Positions 32,801 to 46,227 of a DNA stretch of 64,000 bases are shown piece by piece (position 1 is the stretch's first letter; the number at the start of each line of letters is the position of its first letter). The stretch is from Ctenosaura bakeri (Eukaryota > Chordata > Lepidosauria > Squamata > Iguanidae): the NCBI GenBank assembly GCA_948474755.1, contig CAOLHI010001251.1, positions 124,001-188,000 on the forward strand. The letters run 5' to 3'. Both the position numbers and the translations under genes were made by a program. Under the pieces are notes generated by a model. It was not told where the DNA came from. It made no database searches and was given only the letters and a program-made list of their open reading frames with translations.

Positions 32801-32902
32801 ATTACTAGTCTGTAAACTTTTTTCTAACTGTGCCACTTGTATTAGCTTGCTACTAGCCTCTTAGGCTAGTAAATAAACATAATTTCTATCAAAACTAGCT
32901 GG
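29804..32902. other. HERC3 intron 1 sequence without recognised feature
   Basis: AT-rich sequence with scattered short open frames of no recognisable content. I see no exon, RNA gene or clear repeat here, nor in the smaller gaps 26597-27051, 27269-28547 and 33147-33919. Confidence 0.5.
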
Positions 32903-33146
32903 GGAACCAGCCTGATACGGTGGTTTGAATGCTGTACTAGGACTCCAGGAGACCAGGATTTAAATCCCTGTTTAGCCATAGAAACTCACTGGGTGACCTT
33001 GGGCAAGTCACATTCTCTCAGCCCCAGAGGAAGGTAGTACAAGCCTCCTCAGAAAAATCTTGCCAAGAAAGCCCCATAATAAGTTTGTTTTAGGGTTATC
33101 ATAAATCAGAAATGACTTGAAGGCACACAACAGCAGCAGCAGCAAC
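32903..33146 (+). mobile_element. tRNA-derived SINE, full length
   Basis: AACCAGCCTGATACGGTGGT (head), CTGGGTGACCTTGGGCAAGT (body), AAAATCTTGCCAAGAAAGCC, then GAAATGACTTGAAGGCACAC and a CAGCAGCAGCAG simple tail. Confidence 0.88.
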
Positions 33147-33919
33147 AGATAAAGCTTTCTGGCTAAAGAGAGTTAGATATGTCATTCCTCTGCTATCCTG
33201 CTGTGTTGCCATGGAGGAAGAGACCTCCCTCTCACTATGGCTAGCATGGACATCAGTCTGTCTGATGGAGAAGGCCTGGAGCGGTTTGTTCATCTTCCAC
33301 CAGCCCACTCACCTGCCTGCATAGAATTCCTGGCCATCTCTGGATAACACATGAGCTATTTAATATGAAGCTACCTTAAACGCTAACATATTTGTTGAGA
33401 ACTATGCTTTTGACATGGCATGATGGTCTAACGCGAGGATGGGCAAAGTATGACTCTACACTACAATCACCATGCTGGATAGGGGATTCTGAGAGTTGTA
33501 ATCAAAAAGATGGTGTTTCCAAGCTTTGATCCAGCAGGAGAAATTCTTGTTGGTAACATAAACATTAAAATCAGTATTGGTGCTAAATATTAACATTTTA
33601 AAATGGCCTTTAAAATGTAACTTTTAAAAGCAAAAATGGGAAACATTACTTGTTGCACCAGTGAGATAACTTTGTTCCCCTTCGTTGCATAACTTTTGAA
33701 AGGTAATTTTTACAGCATTTGCTTCAAGGGAAAGGACAGTAGCTTGTTACAGGTGGCTGCATTGCTTGTAGTTCATTACTTCTAAGCTTTGCAGTTTGGA
33801 ACTATGGATATTGTAGGACAGGAAATTGCTTCCTTTGCTGGTATCACTTCCTACAGCCCTTCTTGGGTCTGCAGATTCTAGTTCTAATAGATTCTCTCCT
33901 CCTTTTTTTTGTCCTCCAG

Positions 33920-34188
33920 GAAGAGAAAAATCAAGCTACATGACTTCCTAAAAGGAGAGAAGATGTTATGTTGGGGATATTGGTCTTTTGGATATCCTGG
34001 GACAAGTAGTAGTGGCCAGTCAGTCATCCCAGAGCCTCGGACTAGTGATTTCATTCATGAGAGGAGTGTTAAGGAAGTGGCTTGTGGTGGAAACCATTCT
34101 GTCTTCTTGCTGGAGGATGGGGAAGTCTATACCTGTGGCGTGAACACCAATGGACAACTGGGACATGAAAGGGAAGGAAACAAGCCAG
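33920..34188 (+). CDS. HERC3: HERC3 exon with start codon (RCC1 blade 1)
   Basis: HERC3 is a large cytosolic E3 ubiquitin ligase with an N-terminal RCC1-like beta-propeller, a long linker and a C-terminal HECT domain. After the acceptor AG (33918-33919) a 43-base leader precedes the ATG at 33963. The encoded residues 1-75 start MLCWGYWSFGYPG and include VKEVACGGNHSVFLLEDG and CGVNTNGQLGHEREGNKP. These match HERC3 closely; HERC4 reads GLRHTVFVLDDG at that place. I chose the 33963 ATG because MLCWG is the conserved HERC3/HERC4 start; an in-frame ATG upstream at 33909 lies in the intron. The donor is CAG|GTATGT at 34188/34189 and the last base starts a split codon. Ten coding exons follow each other in correct phase to 57672, giving about 443 residues. 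The roughly 600 C-terminal residues, with the HECT domain, are beyond the window. Confidence 0.95.
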
Positions 34189-34799
34189 GTATGTTACTTC
34201 TGAGCACCTGAAGCCAACCACTCATTTTTGGTTCTGTTATGTACTTCTGCTGGTTTTATCTTTGTTACTTCTGTGTCTTTTTATCTTGGGTTTCATGCTT
34301 TTATTATAATTCTGCTATCAGCTGTAACTTAGTGGACGTTGTATATTTGAAGAACAACTTAGACATGCAGCCCAGAACTGACTTAATTTGGAAAAACAGT
34401 AATGCAGGGGTTTTCCCAGTGGTTCTCTGGTAGTGTCTGTTTCCTTGTACTGGTAGTTTCTGCTTAGATAGTTTAACTCAAATTGCTTTCTGGCTGATCT
34501 CAGAGCAGTCTTTGTTGTGAGTTAGTAGATGGCATGGCAGAGGAGTGCCTTGTTTGAATGATACCGTTTTTCCTTTTGCATTTTCAGCGGCGAGATGCAG
34601 CCTGCTTTGGTTGGGTTTAGGACAGTTGCCAGTTTTATTTCTTGCCCAGATATCTGAAGGAATGTGAGTGTACAGTAGCTGGTTTTCTGACTTGATCTGT
34701 GCAGATTGGTTTCACAAAGTTGTGACAGGGATGTTGTGTGGAACTCTCGGACTTTGAGGCTCAAAGACATAACATTCTGAAGCCTTCTTTGACAATTCT

Positions 34800-37447
34800 T
34801 TTTTTTAAATATTGTTATTAAAGATTTTAATTAAAAATAAAAAAACCCTCCCCACTTCTAAGCTTGTTTTCCAGCTGAATCTGCGTGTATCCATTCCAGT
34901 GGTACATAATTGTTGCTTACTCAAGGGATTTGTTACATCTTACATTGTTAGACAATTGCTTTGTTATGTTACTACCTTGTTACATTGTTACATTATTATT
35001 TTACCTTGCTACATAATTACATTGCATTACTTACAATTTTGCTTTATTCTTACTTCTTTTCTTATGTTACGTCTTTATCCAGTCCAAAAACTTCTCTCCA
35101 TTCCCTTTCAAAGTTCTGGATAGGTTTGTTTCTCTAAGAAAATGTTAACTTTTCTGTCTCTACCATATCCAGGACTTTTAATTTCCATTCTTCTATATCA
35201 ACATATTTCCTTTCTTTCCAATATTCCACATATATCAGCCTTGCAGCAGTTATCAGATATAGTGTCTTCTGATGACATCTTATTTCTCTTTGTTGCCCAA
35301 GCATATTTAACAGATAAAATTCTGGCTGCATTTCAAAATTTACATTATAAATTCTTTGAATTTCATCATGTATTTCCTTCCAGAATTTCCTTGCTATCTT
35401 ACAAGACCACCACATATGACAAAATGTCCCCACCTTTTCATCACATTTCCAACTTCTTGCATTTCCATTTTTAGTTATTTTTTGCAGTCTTTCTGGTGTC
35501 GTATACCATCTATGTAACATCTTTTAAAAGTTTTCTCTTAATTTTAAGCTTGATGTAAATTTTATATCTGTCTTCCATGCCCTCACCCATGTATCCAATT
35601 CAATTGAATGTCCAACGTTTTGTGCCCACCTATTCACTATATCTTTAACAACCTCTGATTCCATTTCTCTTTGTAACAATAATTTATAAAATTTAGAAAT
35701 ACTTTTCTTCTGGTCCCCCCTCATCAATAAATCTAGTTCATTTTCTTTTCTCTCAAATCCATATAATTTTTGATCCATTTGATCCATGGGAACCAATTAA
35801 ATTCATGTCCTGCAGCTTTTAATTCTTCTTCTGTACACATTCTTGGTTTATCTCCTTCCCATTTCAATAACTCTTGATAGGTTAGTAAGTTTCTTTGTTT
35901 TGTTAAAGCAATTTTGTATGCTTCTTGAGGTGATGTCCACACTGGAAGTCTTCTATAAAATTTATGCTTTATTTGTAGCCAAACTTTCAATAGTGTCTTC
36001 CGAAAGCAATGATTATTAAATTCTTTATTCACTGTTATTTTGTCATAGCATAGATATCCATACCATCCAAACCTATTATTTATTCCTTCCAATTCTTTGA
36101 TTGGTGTATTTTCTACTTCTATCCAGCCTTTAATCATATCTAAACGACATGCTTGATAGTAGGTTTTTAGTGATGGTACATCAAAACTCCCTCTTTCTTT
36201 TGTGTCTTGTAATATTTTAAATCTTATTTTTGTTTTTTTTCCTTGCCAAATAAATTTTCCTAATTCTTTTTCCCATTCTTTAAATATCTTTTCTCTTCCT
36301 ATTATTGGTAAATTCTGGAAGAGAAACGTAAGCTTTTGTAGTAGGGACATTTTAAAAGCATTTATCCTTCCCAGGAGAGACAGATTTAAATTCTTCCATC
36401 TTTCCGTTTCACTTTTAATCTCCTTCCATATCTTCAAATAATTGTTGTCAAATAATTCTTTATTTTTGGTTGTTATCATAATACCTAAATATTTTACTTT
36501 CTTAGTTAATTGATATCCCGATCTTCTCTCCAGATACTTGTTCTTTTTGTTGTTGTCATATTTACTGTCATCATCATTGTCTTTTCTCTATTTATCTTAT
36601 ATCCTGCCATTCGTCCATATTTTTATAACATGTCCATCAACGGCTGGATTGATTCTTGAGGTTCCTCCAAAAATATGATTGCATCATCAGCAAATGCTTT
36701 GTATTTTATTTCTTTATTCTTAATTTTCAAACCTTGTATCTGAGATTGTTGATTTATTGCAATCAGCAGTGTTTCCAATACAGCTATAAATAATAAGGGA
36801 GATAAGGGGCACCCTTGTTGTACCCCCTTATTTATTACGAAACTTGACGTTGTATCTCCATTTATAATTATCTTCGCTGATTGATCCTGGTAAATTCTTT
36901 CAATCCATTTACAAAAGACTTCTCCCAGATCATATTCTTTTAGAACTGGAGACAAAATTCTCATGAAACGTTATCAAAGGCTTTTTCTGCATCCAGTAAA
37001 ATAAAAGCTATCTTCTTCTCTGGGTTTTTATCATAATATTCAATCACGTCCAGAAATGTTCTTATGTTGTTCTTCATATATCTGCCTGGAAGAAAGCCTG
37101 TTTGACCTTCATTAATCTTATCTTGTAATACCTGTCTCAAACGTTTTGCCAGTACTGCCGCCAGTATTTTATAATCTATATTCAACAGAGAGTTTGGTCT
37201 GTAATTTTTTACTTCTCTTTTATCGTTGTCTTCTTTAGGAATCAAAAAATATTTGCTTCTCCCCAGGATTGCAGTTTCCTATAATTTTCTATTTCTTTCA
37301 AGGTTGCTTGATATGGCTGAATTAATTATTTTATAATTAATTTATAGTATAGTGTCGTGAAACCATCTGGTCCTGGTGCCTTGTCCGTTTTCAAATCCTT
37401 TATAGACTCTTCTGTTTCGCTAAGTGTTATTGGTTTATATATTAGTT
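34800..37447 (-). mobile_element. L1 LINE, 5'-truncated, antisense in HERC3 intron 2
   Basis: On - the element reads into ORF2. A reverse-transcriptase segment (37245-36623) includes VKNYRPNSLLNIDYKILAAV, NKGVQQGCPLSPLLF and the catalytic FADD box. The C-terminal region (36479-35134) ends with HRWYTTPERLQ and CDEKVGTFCHMWW. The 3' end is AT-rich with AATAACAATATTT and an A-run facing 34800. TTCTTTGACAATTCT occurs at both borders (34785-34799 and 37448-37462), a perfect 15-bp target duplication. ORF1 and the endonuclease are missing through 5' truncation. ORF2 is broken into at least four frames, so it is dead, although the intact duplication shows a fairly recent insertion. Its antisense orientation to HERC3 is typical of tolerated intronic L1 copies. 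Confidence 0.93.
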
Positions 37448-38064
37448 TTCTTTGACAATTCTGATGTGCTCCAGGTATAAACCCAAAAGAAACTGTGGCT
37501 AGTCAAGGGTTCTGGTTGAACATACATATTCATCTTCCCCCAAAATGCATCTTCTTTCCTGTCTTTTGTGAGAGACTTAATACTTACCACTCTGGCAGTT
37601 TTACCCATTGTCTTACTATAGCATAAGAATGAGCAAAGTGGTCCATTGTTAGACTGTAACTTCCATTAACTCTCAGTGTAGGAAGCTGTGCAGAATTCTG
37701 GGTTCAGTCCAATGCCATCTGGATTTTGGCCATTCCTACTGGGAAATAGCATCCATGAACATGAGAAATTGCCTTATACTGAGTATACCAATAGAACATT
37801 GCACCTTATATCACTGTTGCATCAGCTAGCATGCAGCAGGTCCTTGATTCACTCCCAGCCATCAGTGAAGTATCACCATTTATTCTTATGAGTCTCCTGG
37901 TATTGCTGGATTACAGTTTCCATCATGCCTTAGTCCATAGGCGTGATGTCTGGAAAAATGGCAGAATATCACCTAGGAACCAAAGTTGGCACAGTAGTTG
38001 GGAATACTGAGTGACAAATACCCTTGCTAGATAGACTAATTCTTATCGATAAGAATCGATAGGA

Positions 38065-38515
38065 ATTGATGTTGATAGGACCAAAAGGGTGAAGGGTCTG
38101 GAAGCCGTGCCCTATGAGGAACAGCTTAGGGAGCTGGGTTTATTCTGCAGAAGAGAAGGTTAAGAGGGGACGTGATAGCCATGTTTAAATATTTGAGGGG
38201 ATGTCATGTTGAAGAGGGAGTGGGCTTGTTTTCTGCTGCTCCAGAGACTAGGACAAGGAGCAATAGATTCAAGCTGCAGGAAAGAAGATTCCACCTGAAC
38301 CTCAGGAAGAACTTCCTGATGGTCAGAGCTGTCTGGCAGTGGAATATGCTGCCTCGGAGTGTAGTGGAGTCTCCTTCTTTGGAGGTTTTTAAGTAGAGGC
38401 TGGATGGCCATCTGTCGGGAGTGCTTTGAGGGTGTTCCTGCATGGCAGGGGGTTGGACTGGATGGCCCCTGTGGTCTCTTCCAACTCTACATTTCTATGA
38501 TTCTATGATTCTGTG
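38065..38515 (+). mobile_element. CR1 LINE 3' end
   Basis: CCCTATGAGGAACAGCTTAG, AAGAACTTCCTGATGGTCAG, TGGAGGTTTTTAAGTAGAGG and GGTTGGACTGGATGGCCCCT follow in CR1 order. It ends in the CR1-style 8-bp repeat ATTCTATG. It is 5'-truncated with no coding frame. Confidence 0.92.
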
Positions 38516-39769
38516 AAGCCTGGGGTGAGGAACGCAAGAGAATAGAAGGAAGAAAAGGGCAGAGGGAGGCAAGCACAAGCTTCATGAGGATCAAACTTGT
38601 GAATGTGGAGGGAGAACTGTACTTTGGGTTTCCTGTAAGTTTTTAACTGTCAACTGTGGAAAACAGGGTGCTGTACTAGATAGGCCTCAGGTCTGATCCA
38701 GCAGGTTCCTTTTTTGTTTTATGTTTTCTGGAATTTACACTTGCTTAGAATTTCTCAGGGAGAAAAGTTAAATTCTTCCAATAGACTTGTTGCTTCCACA
38801 TTTCTTATCAGCATCTTCTGAAAACAAGGGTTAGTATGTTGGGATTTCCCAAGCGCTCTTGCTTCTGACAAATTGTCTTTATAGTCTCTGGGATTTTCCC
38901 TCACTTTCTCAGTGCCAGGGTCTCATCTTGGTTTATTTCTTCTTTCCAGTAAACATTCCAAGTAGTCTGGATAGATCTTGAGTTTTCCGTTTCTGTCAGC
39001 GATGTTAGTGTACCATAGCTACTTCATTGGTTCCAGAATTGAGTTTTTCCTTGTTTCTAGTGGAGCCAAGTTAATAGGTAGCTGGTTTGAGATCTGGGCC
39101 ATTGGACACATTCTAATGCCTGAAAAGGAGGAAGCAAGTGTGTGTTCCTTAGCTGGGTTCTTGGGGCTACTTCCTAGAGCTTTGGTGTTGCAGCTCCTCT
39201 CTGTTGTTTCTCTTTCTTCCCCACCAATCTTTAGTTAAGAAAGCTGGGGGCTGAAGGGAGGAGCTACCACCTTTCGTACCATCTCCCCATAGGTAGCTAT
39301 AAAAATGTAGGGCAATAGAAAAGGAAAGTGGAAAGGGCAGAAATGAGAGCTACAGGGGTGATCTTCATCAGAGAAGGGTCTTATCTAAGATAGGAATGCA
39401 AAGAGTATTCACATTTTTTTCATGCACAACAAGACTAAATGTTTCAACACACTGAAACATCCCATTGAGAAATTGGTCAACTGCCATAAGTTTGTTTGTT
39501 TGTTTATTTTGCATTTCATGGGTTTGTGAAAAACTTGTTTGCACAAACATTATTTGCTTTTTGCACAGAAAACTATATTTTTAAATGGAAAATACACAGC
39601 TTTCCCTTAGAAAATGTGGTGTTTATGGAGAGAACATTTCTTTTGCACACAAAGTTCTCTCTCTCAAATGAATGTTTTGCAGAATATCCTGAGGTACAAA
39701 AAATAAAAATAAAAAGACCCTTTTGTAGTTTCCTTGGACCCATTTTTTATTCTATGTCACTTCCCCTCT

Positions 39770-39961
39770 CCATTAGGCTGCACTTTCTGTCTCTGTTTGA
39801 AGCTGAAAATATTCCACCATGTGGAATATTTGATTTTGCCATTTTGTGTAAGGGATGCCATTTTACTACACCACTGTACATAATGGGACTTGAGCATCCA
39901 CAAATATTGGTATCCACGGCAGTCTTGGAACCAAGCCCTGGTGGATACTGAGGGTCCACTG
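39770..39961 (-). mobile_element. Tigger-like DNA element end
   Basis: The right border GTGGATACTGAGGGTCCACTG is a Tigger-type terminus (read on -: CAGTGGACCCTCAGTATCC). The body ATAATGGGACTTGAGCATCC and GGTATCCACGGCAGTCTTGG is shared with 55786-55934. The left terminus is unclear. Confidence 0.65.
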
Positions 39962-42129
39962 TTTACTGGTGAAGAGAAAGTTGTCTTGAATAGAGCCGGT
40001 GAAAGTGACATTTTCAGCTAAACTTGTCCACTTTTGAATTACCACAGAATAAACTAAACTTGTCCCCAAGCAAATACTTGGAATAAGACATTCTTTTTGT
40101 AATCTTTGTTTTTGCAGATTCTAGTCCCTCAAATCTTTCTTTTGAAAATCCAGCTACTGCAGTGCAGTTCTTTCCTAAAGATATAGTCCATATAAGAACC
40201 ATGTTTTTCAAGACTGCCTGTCCTCTACCCATCTGCAGGATGGATTTTGGAAGATTATGCCAGCTGGCTATAACATGCTGTACTTTTTCAAGATGGATGC
40301 AGAAAGCCTGGTACTGAAGTGTGTACCATATGCACCAGCTATTTGGCAATCTGGTCAAACCCCACGGTTTGAACAGCACTTGGAGAAGCTTAATTTTACA
40401 ACTCTCAGAATCTTTTAATTAATATAACCTGTGGCCATGCTGGATGGGTGGTTCTGAGAGCTTCAATCCAAAAAAGTATTTTCCCCTCCACCTTCTGGCG
40501 TTTGGGCTTTTCTTTCCAGAATGAAACAAAAGCACACACACGTGCACACACTCCTTTGAAATAAAGCTGTCTATGTAGGAATGTAAAAAGCATGGCCCGC
40601 CACATCCTTTGTCTTGCTAAGGAAATTCTTAGAAAACCCAGTTCTTCTCCATACACCATGTCTACTTTTTCTTACTTTCCATCCTTCTATTTATCATCAG
40701 GTGCTTTTTAGCATGCATTCTGTTTTACAACAAATGTCTCTTTCATAGGGAAAAAAACCCTTGGATTTTTTGCATTTCAGAGACTGAGGAATCAAGAAAG
40801 CTTACACTGGAGGTCTGTACATCTCTATGCAGAAGTAATCCCCCATTGCATTCAGTAGTGTTATGTGCTTACAGTTATCTTGGCTTAGCTGTCTTGAATC
40901 GTAATCTTAGGGAAAACATAGGATGTACATAAAACCATTGTCAGGAAGCCAGATTTTAATAGCTAGCTTTGCTTTCTGCAGTTCGTCTTCATGTTCCACA
41001 GAACTGAAACATACATAAACCACTGAAAGCTCTTAGGTTATGGTGTATAACTGACAACTTACCTGTCACTGGGATGCTCCAAAAATAATGAGAAATCCTA
41101 ACTCTCTTTGTATAGACCTACATAGCTGAAGCCCTAAGTACCTATGTTATCTGATGATAAAAAAGTGCTGGTGTGACCTAACTGAAATCAGTCATTTGTC
41201 AGCTGACAAAGATGCTGTTTGCACATTGTTGCCTCAAGTTTTTATGCTCTCTTGTCTTTTCGATGGCCATCTGTGATGTATAGTGCACTGCAGAGAAAGG
41301 CTTCAGAGCAGCACCAGTGTTGTAGATAAATTCTGTCCAGTGAAACTTCCACAGAATGCCATAATACATCTTCAAAAGCATCCTAGAAAATATAATTAAT
41401 TTAGATAAAGTCATGTTATATTCTTCATCAGCTGTGAACAGAAGAAAGTGAATGATTTATGAACTGAAGAACTGTCCTCATTTTATCCCTCATAGCTTTT
41501 CCTTCAAGGGTCTGAAATTTATTCCGTCCCAGACTTCTCATCTGAGGGCTTCAGTGCCTCCTATGGGAATTCTGCTCCCCCTCTTGTGATCCTAAGTGGC
41601 ATTAAAAAAGGTCAAGTTGTTGGATCCTAAAGCACATCCATCTGGAAAGGAACTATTTCATCTGTGTGTGAATCATCCCTATCTCTGCTGTTACTTGAAG
41701 GGGAAAATAGAGGCTGTTCTCTTTAAAAGCTATTTTCAGTTTAACAAACTCCTAACAGCAGTGGAGTGCACCATCTGTACAGAAGCCTTTCTGTGCTTCC
41801 TAGTGTGTTCTTTGCAAACAGAGAACCTCCTTTGGGAACTAGGGCAGCTGAATAGTAGAACATGTGCTTTGCATGCTGAGAATTCCTGTCTCTAGTTAAA
41901 ATATTTTTTTCAACCTTTCAGAGGGCTGTTGTGAATTGTAGGCAAACTGAAAAAAAACCCCAACAACCTATCCCAGCCAGGATTGCTTTGCAGATAACAT
42001 AGCACAACACTTATTCACTGCTGTCCTGTGGGTAAGATTAGAGCTTGGAAAAGTAGTTATTTTGGATTGCTGTTTTGGCTGAGGGATTCTGGGAATTCTC
42101 ATTTTTTCAGGCCTTGGATAAGGTTAGCT

Positions 42130-42355
42130 TAAGTTACAGGAGAGTTCATTTTGGCTGTATGTTAGGAGAAACCTCTTGCTGACCAGAGCAGGTTTTAACA
42201 ATGCAGCTGATTATCTAGAGCGCTGGTTGATTCTCTCTTACTGGAGGTAGTCAAGCAGAGGTTGAGTAATCTGGTGGGGGTGCTGTAGCTTCAGATTTCC
42301 TGCATCAGTGGGGGACTGGACTACAAGGTCTCCAAATCTATGAATTTATGAGATA
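42130..42355 (+). mobile_element. CR1 LINE 3' end, diverged
   Basis: GTAGTCAAGCAGAGGTTGAG, CTGCATCAGTGGGGGACTGG and CTACAAGGTCTCCAAATCTA parallel the last 200 bp of the CR1 at 38065-38515, ending TATGAATTTATGAGA. Confidence 0.65.
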
Positions 42356-42827
42356 CCTATGTAAGAGAAATTAAAAGTAATACCAATACTTTCCTGTTAG
42401 CGTGAGTTGTTTTAGGCACATCTGTATGGCCACTCCGTGGAATCTTGGTAGTTGTGGTCCAAAATGTCTGGAGGGACAAAGTTTCCTCAGCCCTGGTTTA
42501 AATGAGTGGTAAATCTTACTACTTGAGAGCAGTGAGAAGGAAATGCTGAAAGGGAACAGGCCTTCTCATGCGTAACTGCCTTTAGTTAACATTTTGAATG
42601 TGATGTGGGGAATACGCTTTGCATAATACACTGATCATACTGTGGCATGCACATTAAAAAACTCCCAACACATTTATAGAACAAGTCAGTGCCTGTCAGG
42701 GTTTCTAGAATGTGGCTGCTAGTGAGGATCAAAGTAGATTTGATAGTGGCAGTCATATTTCCCCCCTATTTCCATGGATAGGGCAGCCATAGAAATCTAA
42801 TATTTATATTAAGAGGGGCAAAAGATG

Positions 42828-43052
42828 TATGCTTTCAAGTCATTTCTGACTTACGGTGACCCTAAGCAAACCTGTCATGGAGTTTCCTTGGCAAGAATTG
42901 TACAGAGAGGTTTCGCTTTTCCTCTGAGGCTGGGAGAATGTGACTTGTCCAAGGTCACCCTTTGAGTTCCCATGGCTGAGTGGGGAGCTGAACCCTAGTC
43001 TTCCTGAGTCCTAATAAGGCACTTAAACCACTGCTCCGTACTGGTTCTTGAG
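42828..43052 (-). mobile_element. tRNA-derived SINE, reverse orientation
   Basis: TATGCTTTCAAGTCATTTCT (tail complement), TTTCCTTGGCAAGAATTGTA, GTGACTTGTCCAAGGTCACC and ACTTAAACCACTGCTCCGTA (head complement). Confidence 0.85.
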
Positions 43053-43139
43053 AGAAGGGAGGTGCCTATAATGTTTGTAACAGATCCATTTCTTGAGCCA
43101 TGTCAGGTTTGTTAGAAAATCCTGCAGCTCTTTCTCATT

Positions 43140-43345
43140 AGATGAATATGGCATCTTATTCCGCTTTCTGCTGTGGTTTCATCCTATGGAATTCTGGGAT
43201 TTGCAGTTTAGTGAGTTTATTTAGAATTCTCAGCCAGAAAGCTCAGGTTGCTCAACAAAATACAGACTCTGGGATTCCATAGTATGTTGTCATGGAAATT
43301 AAAGTGGAATTGCAGTACTACAACTGTGGAGTGTGCCAGGGCCTC
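43140..43345. mobile_element. Harbinger-like MITE, old copy
   Basis: ATGGAATTCTGGGATTTGCA and GAATTCTCAGCCAGAAAGCT are left and middle motifs. GGGATTCCATAGTATGTTGT then AAAGTGGAATTGCAGTAC form the right arm. The outer ends are eroded. Confidence 0.65.
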
Positions 43346-44818
43346 TGGACTAAGGATGGATGGTCCATCCCAGATTTTCTAGTATGTGTCCAGGAAAGCC
43401 AGAACAGGTGACATGTGGCCTTGGACAGGGAATGAACTGCAGTATAATAAAGCCTTCTTTTAAGAATTTGAGAAGGATATGTTTTTTTTTTTTTGACAAA
43501 TTCTAGGCCTCTAGATACGCTGCTCAGTCCTCTTCCTAATGATCCAGCAATTAATTGCTCCAGGCATCTTTCTGACAGTCTGGTTTTCTTTTTGAACTGG
43601 ACACTTGCTGATACAGACAGAAGTCAGAGTGATTGAACCACTGGAAGATACAATATGGGAGGGGTGACGGAGAGGCTTCCCTCACGTGGGCACCTCTCGT
43701 GATGTTAAAGCCATCCCCCTGCTCCTCCACCCATAGTTTAAACATTAATAGGGCAGACAGAATTAAACAAACATGACTTTCTCTGGCTGATCTTGCTTGG
43801 CTCTGCAACTTAACTGTCAAGTTTTAAAGCATCCATTTTCAGATGTTTGGAGAATGAGGGAACTGTCTGAATGCATGTGTGCCTGTGCCACGTTGAGTGA
43901 ATACAGGGAGACCTCGAAAGTGTGGAAATAGCTGTTATTTCCATTTTAGCATCTGGTGTGAGGAAGATGGATGAAAAAGTTAACATAAAGTTCATACAAA
44001 AGGCATGAGTGGGTAGAGATGGGGGAGGATCAAGTTAAAACTGGTTAAAAGGTTTATATTGTTACTAGCAGTAGTCAGGAAAGTCTGAGCTTTTTAGCAT
44101 TTTCTGTGAAGTCTGATAACCAGTAGTCCTATTGGAGAATGAACCTGAAATATTTGTACACCCAAAGTCAAAGAATTCAAAGAATTGTGAAGCCAATTTT
44201 ACTTCTCAAGAGAATTTTGGACTCATATTTCCTGAATAGTCACGCTCCATGCTGCAAGGCAATCTGCTTTTCAGTCTGAGGGGAATTTTTAACTAATTTG
44301 TGATGAAATTGGAGGTCTTTTTTAAATCACCAATTAAAAACTTTTGTATGTTTTACATAAAACAGTTCTTTAGAAATTATAACCTTAAGAAAACCCATTA
44401 ACTTGACCCAGTGTGTGCTGTTCAGGTTTTTAACATTTCATTCTGTTTCGCTAGTCCTTTCCTTCATTGATTTTATTAAGCTCATTGGGGTTGCATGGAT
44501 TCTGAGGGGAAAAAGTTGAGTTCTTAGGAGAAAAATATTCCTCCAGATAGCTCTTCAGCTAAATGGTGTATTCTGACACTGAACTACACTCTTTCCACCA
44601 CATCTAATAGATGCCTAACCACCATAGCTTCCGTCAGCCTCATTGCTGTTTCTGGATAGCAAAAGTGACATGAATTTGTTTTTTATGAGATTTTTAAAGT
44701 TGATGCTCATCCTCCTTTCTCCTTCCTCTTTATGATTTGCTTTGAATTGGCAGCTGATGGGTAGAATGTGTTCTCTTGGTTAGTGTGCTTAAGCAACATC
44801 TTTCCTCTTTTTCCACAG

Positions 44819-44978
44819 ATCAAATTGGAGCACTAGCAGATCAGCACATAATTCATGTTGCCTGTGGAGAGTCTCACAGCTTGGCCCTCAGTGACCAAGG
44901 CCAGCTTTTTTCCTGGGGAGCTGGCAGCGACGGCCAGCTTGGCCTCACAACAACAGAAGACTCAGTGGCTGTACCAAG
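44819..44978 (+). CDS. HERC3: HERC3 exon, RCC1 blade 2
   Basis: Acceptor CCACAG and donor CCAAG|GTACCC frame this exon, which joins in phase to 34188. It encodes residues about 76-128, including IGALADQHIIHVACGESHSL and FSWGAGSDGQLGL, both RCC1-repeat hallmarks. The match to HERC3 is almost residue for residue. Confidence 0.95.
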
Positions 44979-46227
44979 GTACCCATGGAAATAGTTTTCA
45001 GATGCTGAGCTTTCCTGTGTCATTTATCCCATCCTAAATCTTTGGTGGGGGTTCAGATACCAAGAAACTGCCTCACACTGCACACAGTTGCCAAGTATAT
45101 TGAGAGAGGGGGAGTGGAGTTACATGCAGCAGCCGTGCCCCCTGCTGGCTATACATTGGATCACAAGAAGGAGCCCTACATGTACAGAGGTTTACAAAGC
45201 GGATGTGGTGAGAGGATCCTGACACAGTCAGATCATCCGCCTATAGAGCTCTGCAACCTTTTTGCACATTTTCATGTGTGAAGGCACCATCTGAACCTCC
45301 AAGAAGGTTCAACAGGGTTTTCTCCATTGTGCTTTTCACTCTATGTGCAGACAAAGTATGTTAGACTGCGCTTTCCAGCAGTCCTAGCCAGCATAGGCAA
45401 TGGTGAAGAATTCTGGGTGTTCCAGCTCACCTGCATTTGGAGGGCTGTACTTTCTCCATCTCTGTTCTACAGAATGCTTGCACATTTCATACCAGAGGTT
45501 GTCAGTTTTATTTAAGAGAAGGGTCAAACCAAGCTTATTTCAGTGGGTTTTTTGCAGGTGCATAAATATAATGTGAGAGCATCAAACAACTATGTACATT
45601 AATTGACTCATTTTAAATTATTATATCCTCTTTACACTCCTTGTGGTTGTATTGTATTTGGCAGTTCTTTAAAGGTGGCTGGCTCGTTCTTTTGCACACT
45701 GTCATTAATACTGTTATTAATAACACCATTTTCCTCCCCATCTTCCACCGCACACTAGGATGGTTGGGGAAGATTCAAAATAAAATCCAGTGTTGCATTT
45801 ATTTGTAGTAATCACATCTCCCATATCCATGCATATATATGAGGGAGAGGAAATAGCTGACTGGGAGAAGTTATTGAAATTTTCCTGTGCAGGTGCATGC
45901 GAAAGTCAAGTTGTTCTTCAGGTTAAATTGTAAATGAATGCAAGTTTGCTTCTTCAGCTTATGGTAGAAACCTCTTAAATCTTTAGTGGCTTTACTGTTG
46001 TAAATTATGTAGGAAAAAACCTTTATGTTTAATCACATCCACATTGTCTGCTTTGATCTGCAGTATTTTAAAAACAAGGCCAAATCTGTCACAAGGAAAA
46101 GATTACGTCTTCTATGCTGTTTAGTATAGTCGTACTTTATAAGAATGCAGTTGTAAAAATTAAATAGAATTTATTAGTGTGTGTTTCTCCTGTTTTAAAA
46201 ATATATCTTTTTTTCCCCCCTGTTCAG

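Larger units (their letters stand above)
37463..44818. other. Remainder of HERC3 intron 2
   Basis: Besides the CR1, Tigger-like, SINE and MITE features listed, the stretches 37463-38064, 38516-39769, 39962-42129, 42356-42827 and 43346-44818 show no exon or RNA gene. Short hairpin-like 'GGACTACAACTCCCAG'-type repeats are scattered here (for example near 40390-40470 and 42055-42110) but are too diverged to define. Confidence 0.5.
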
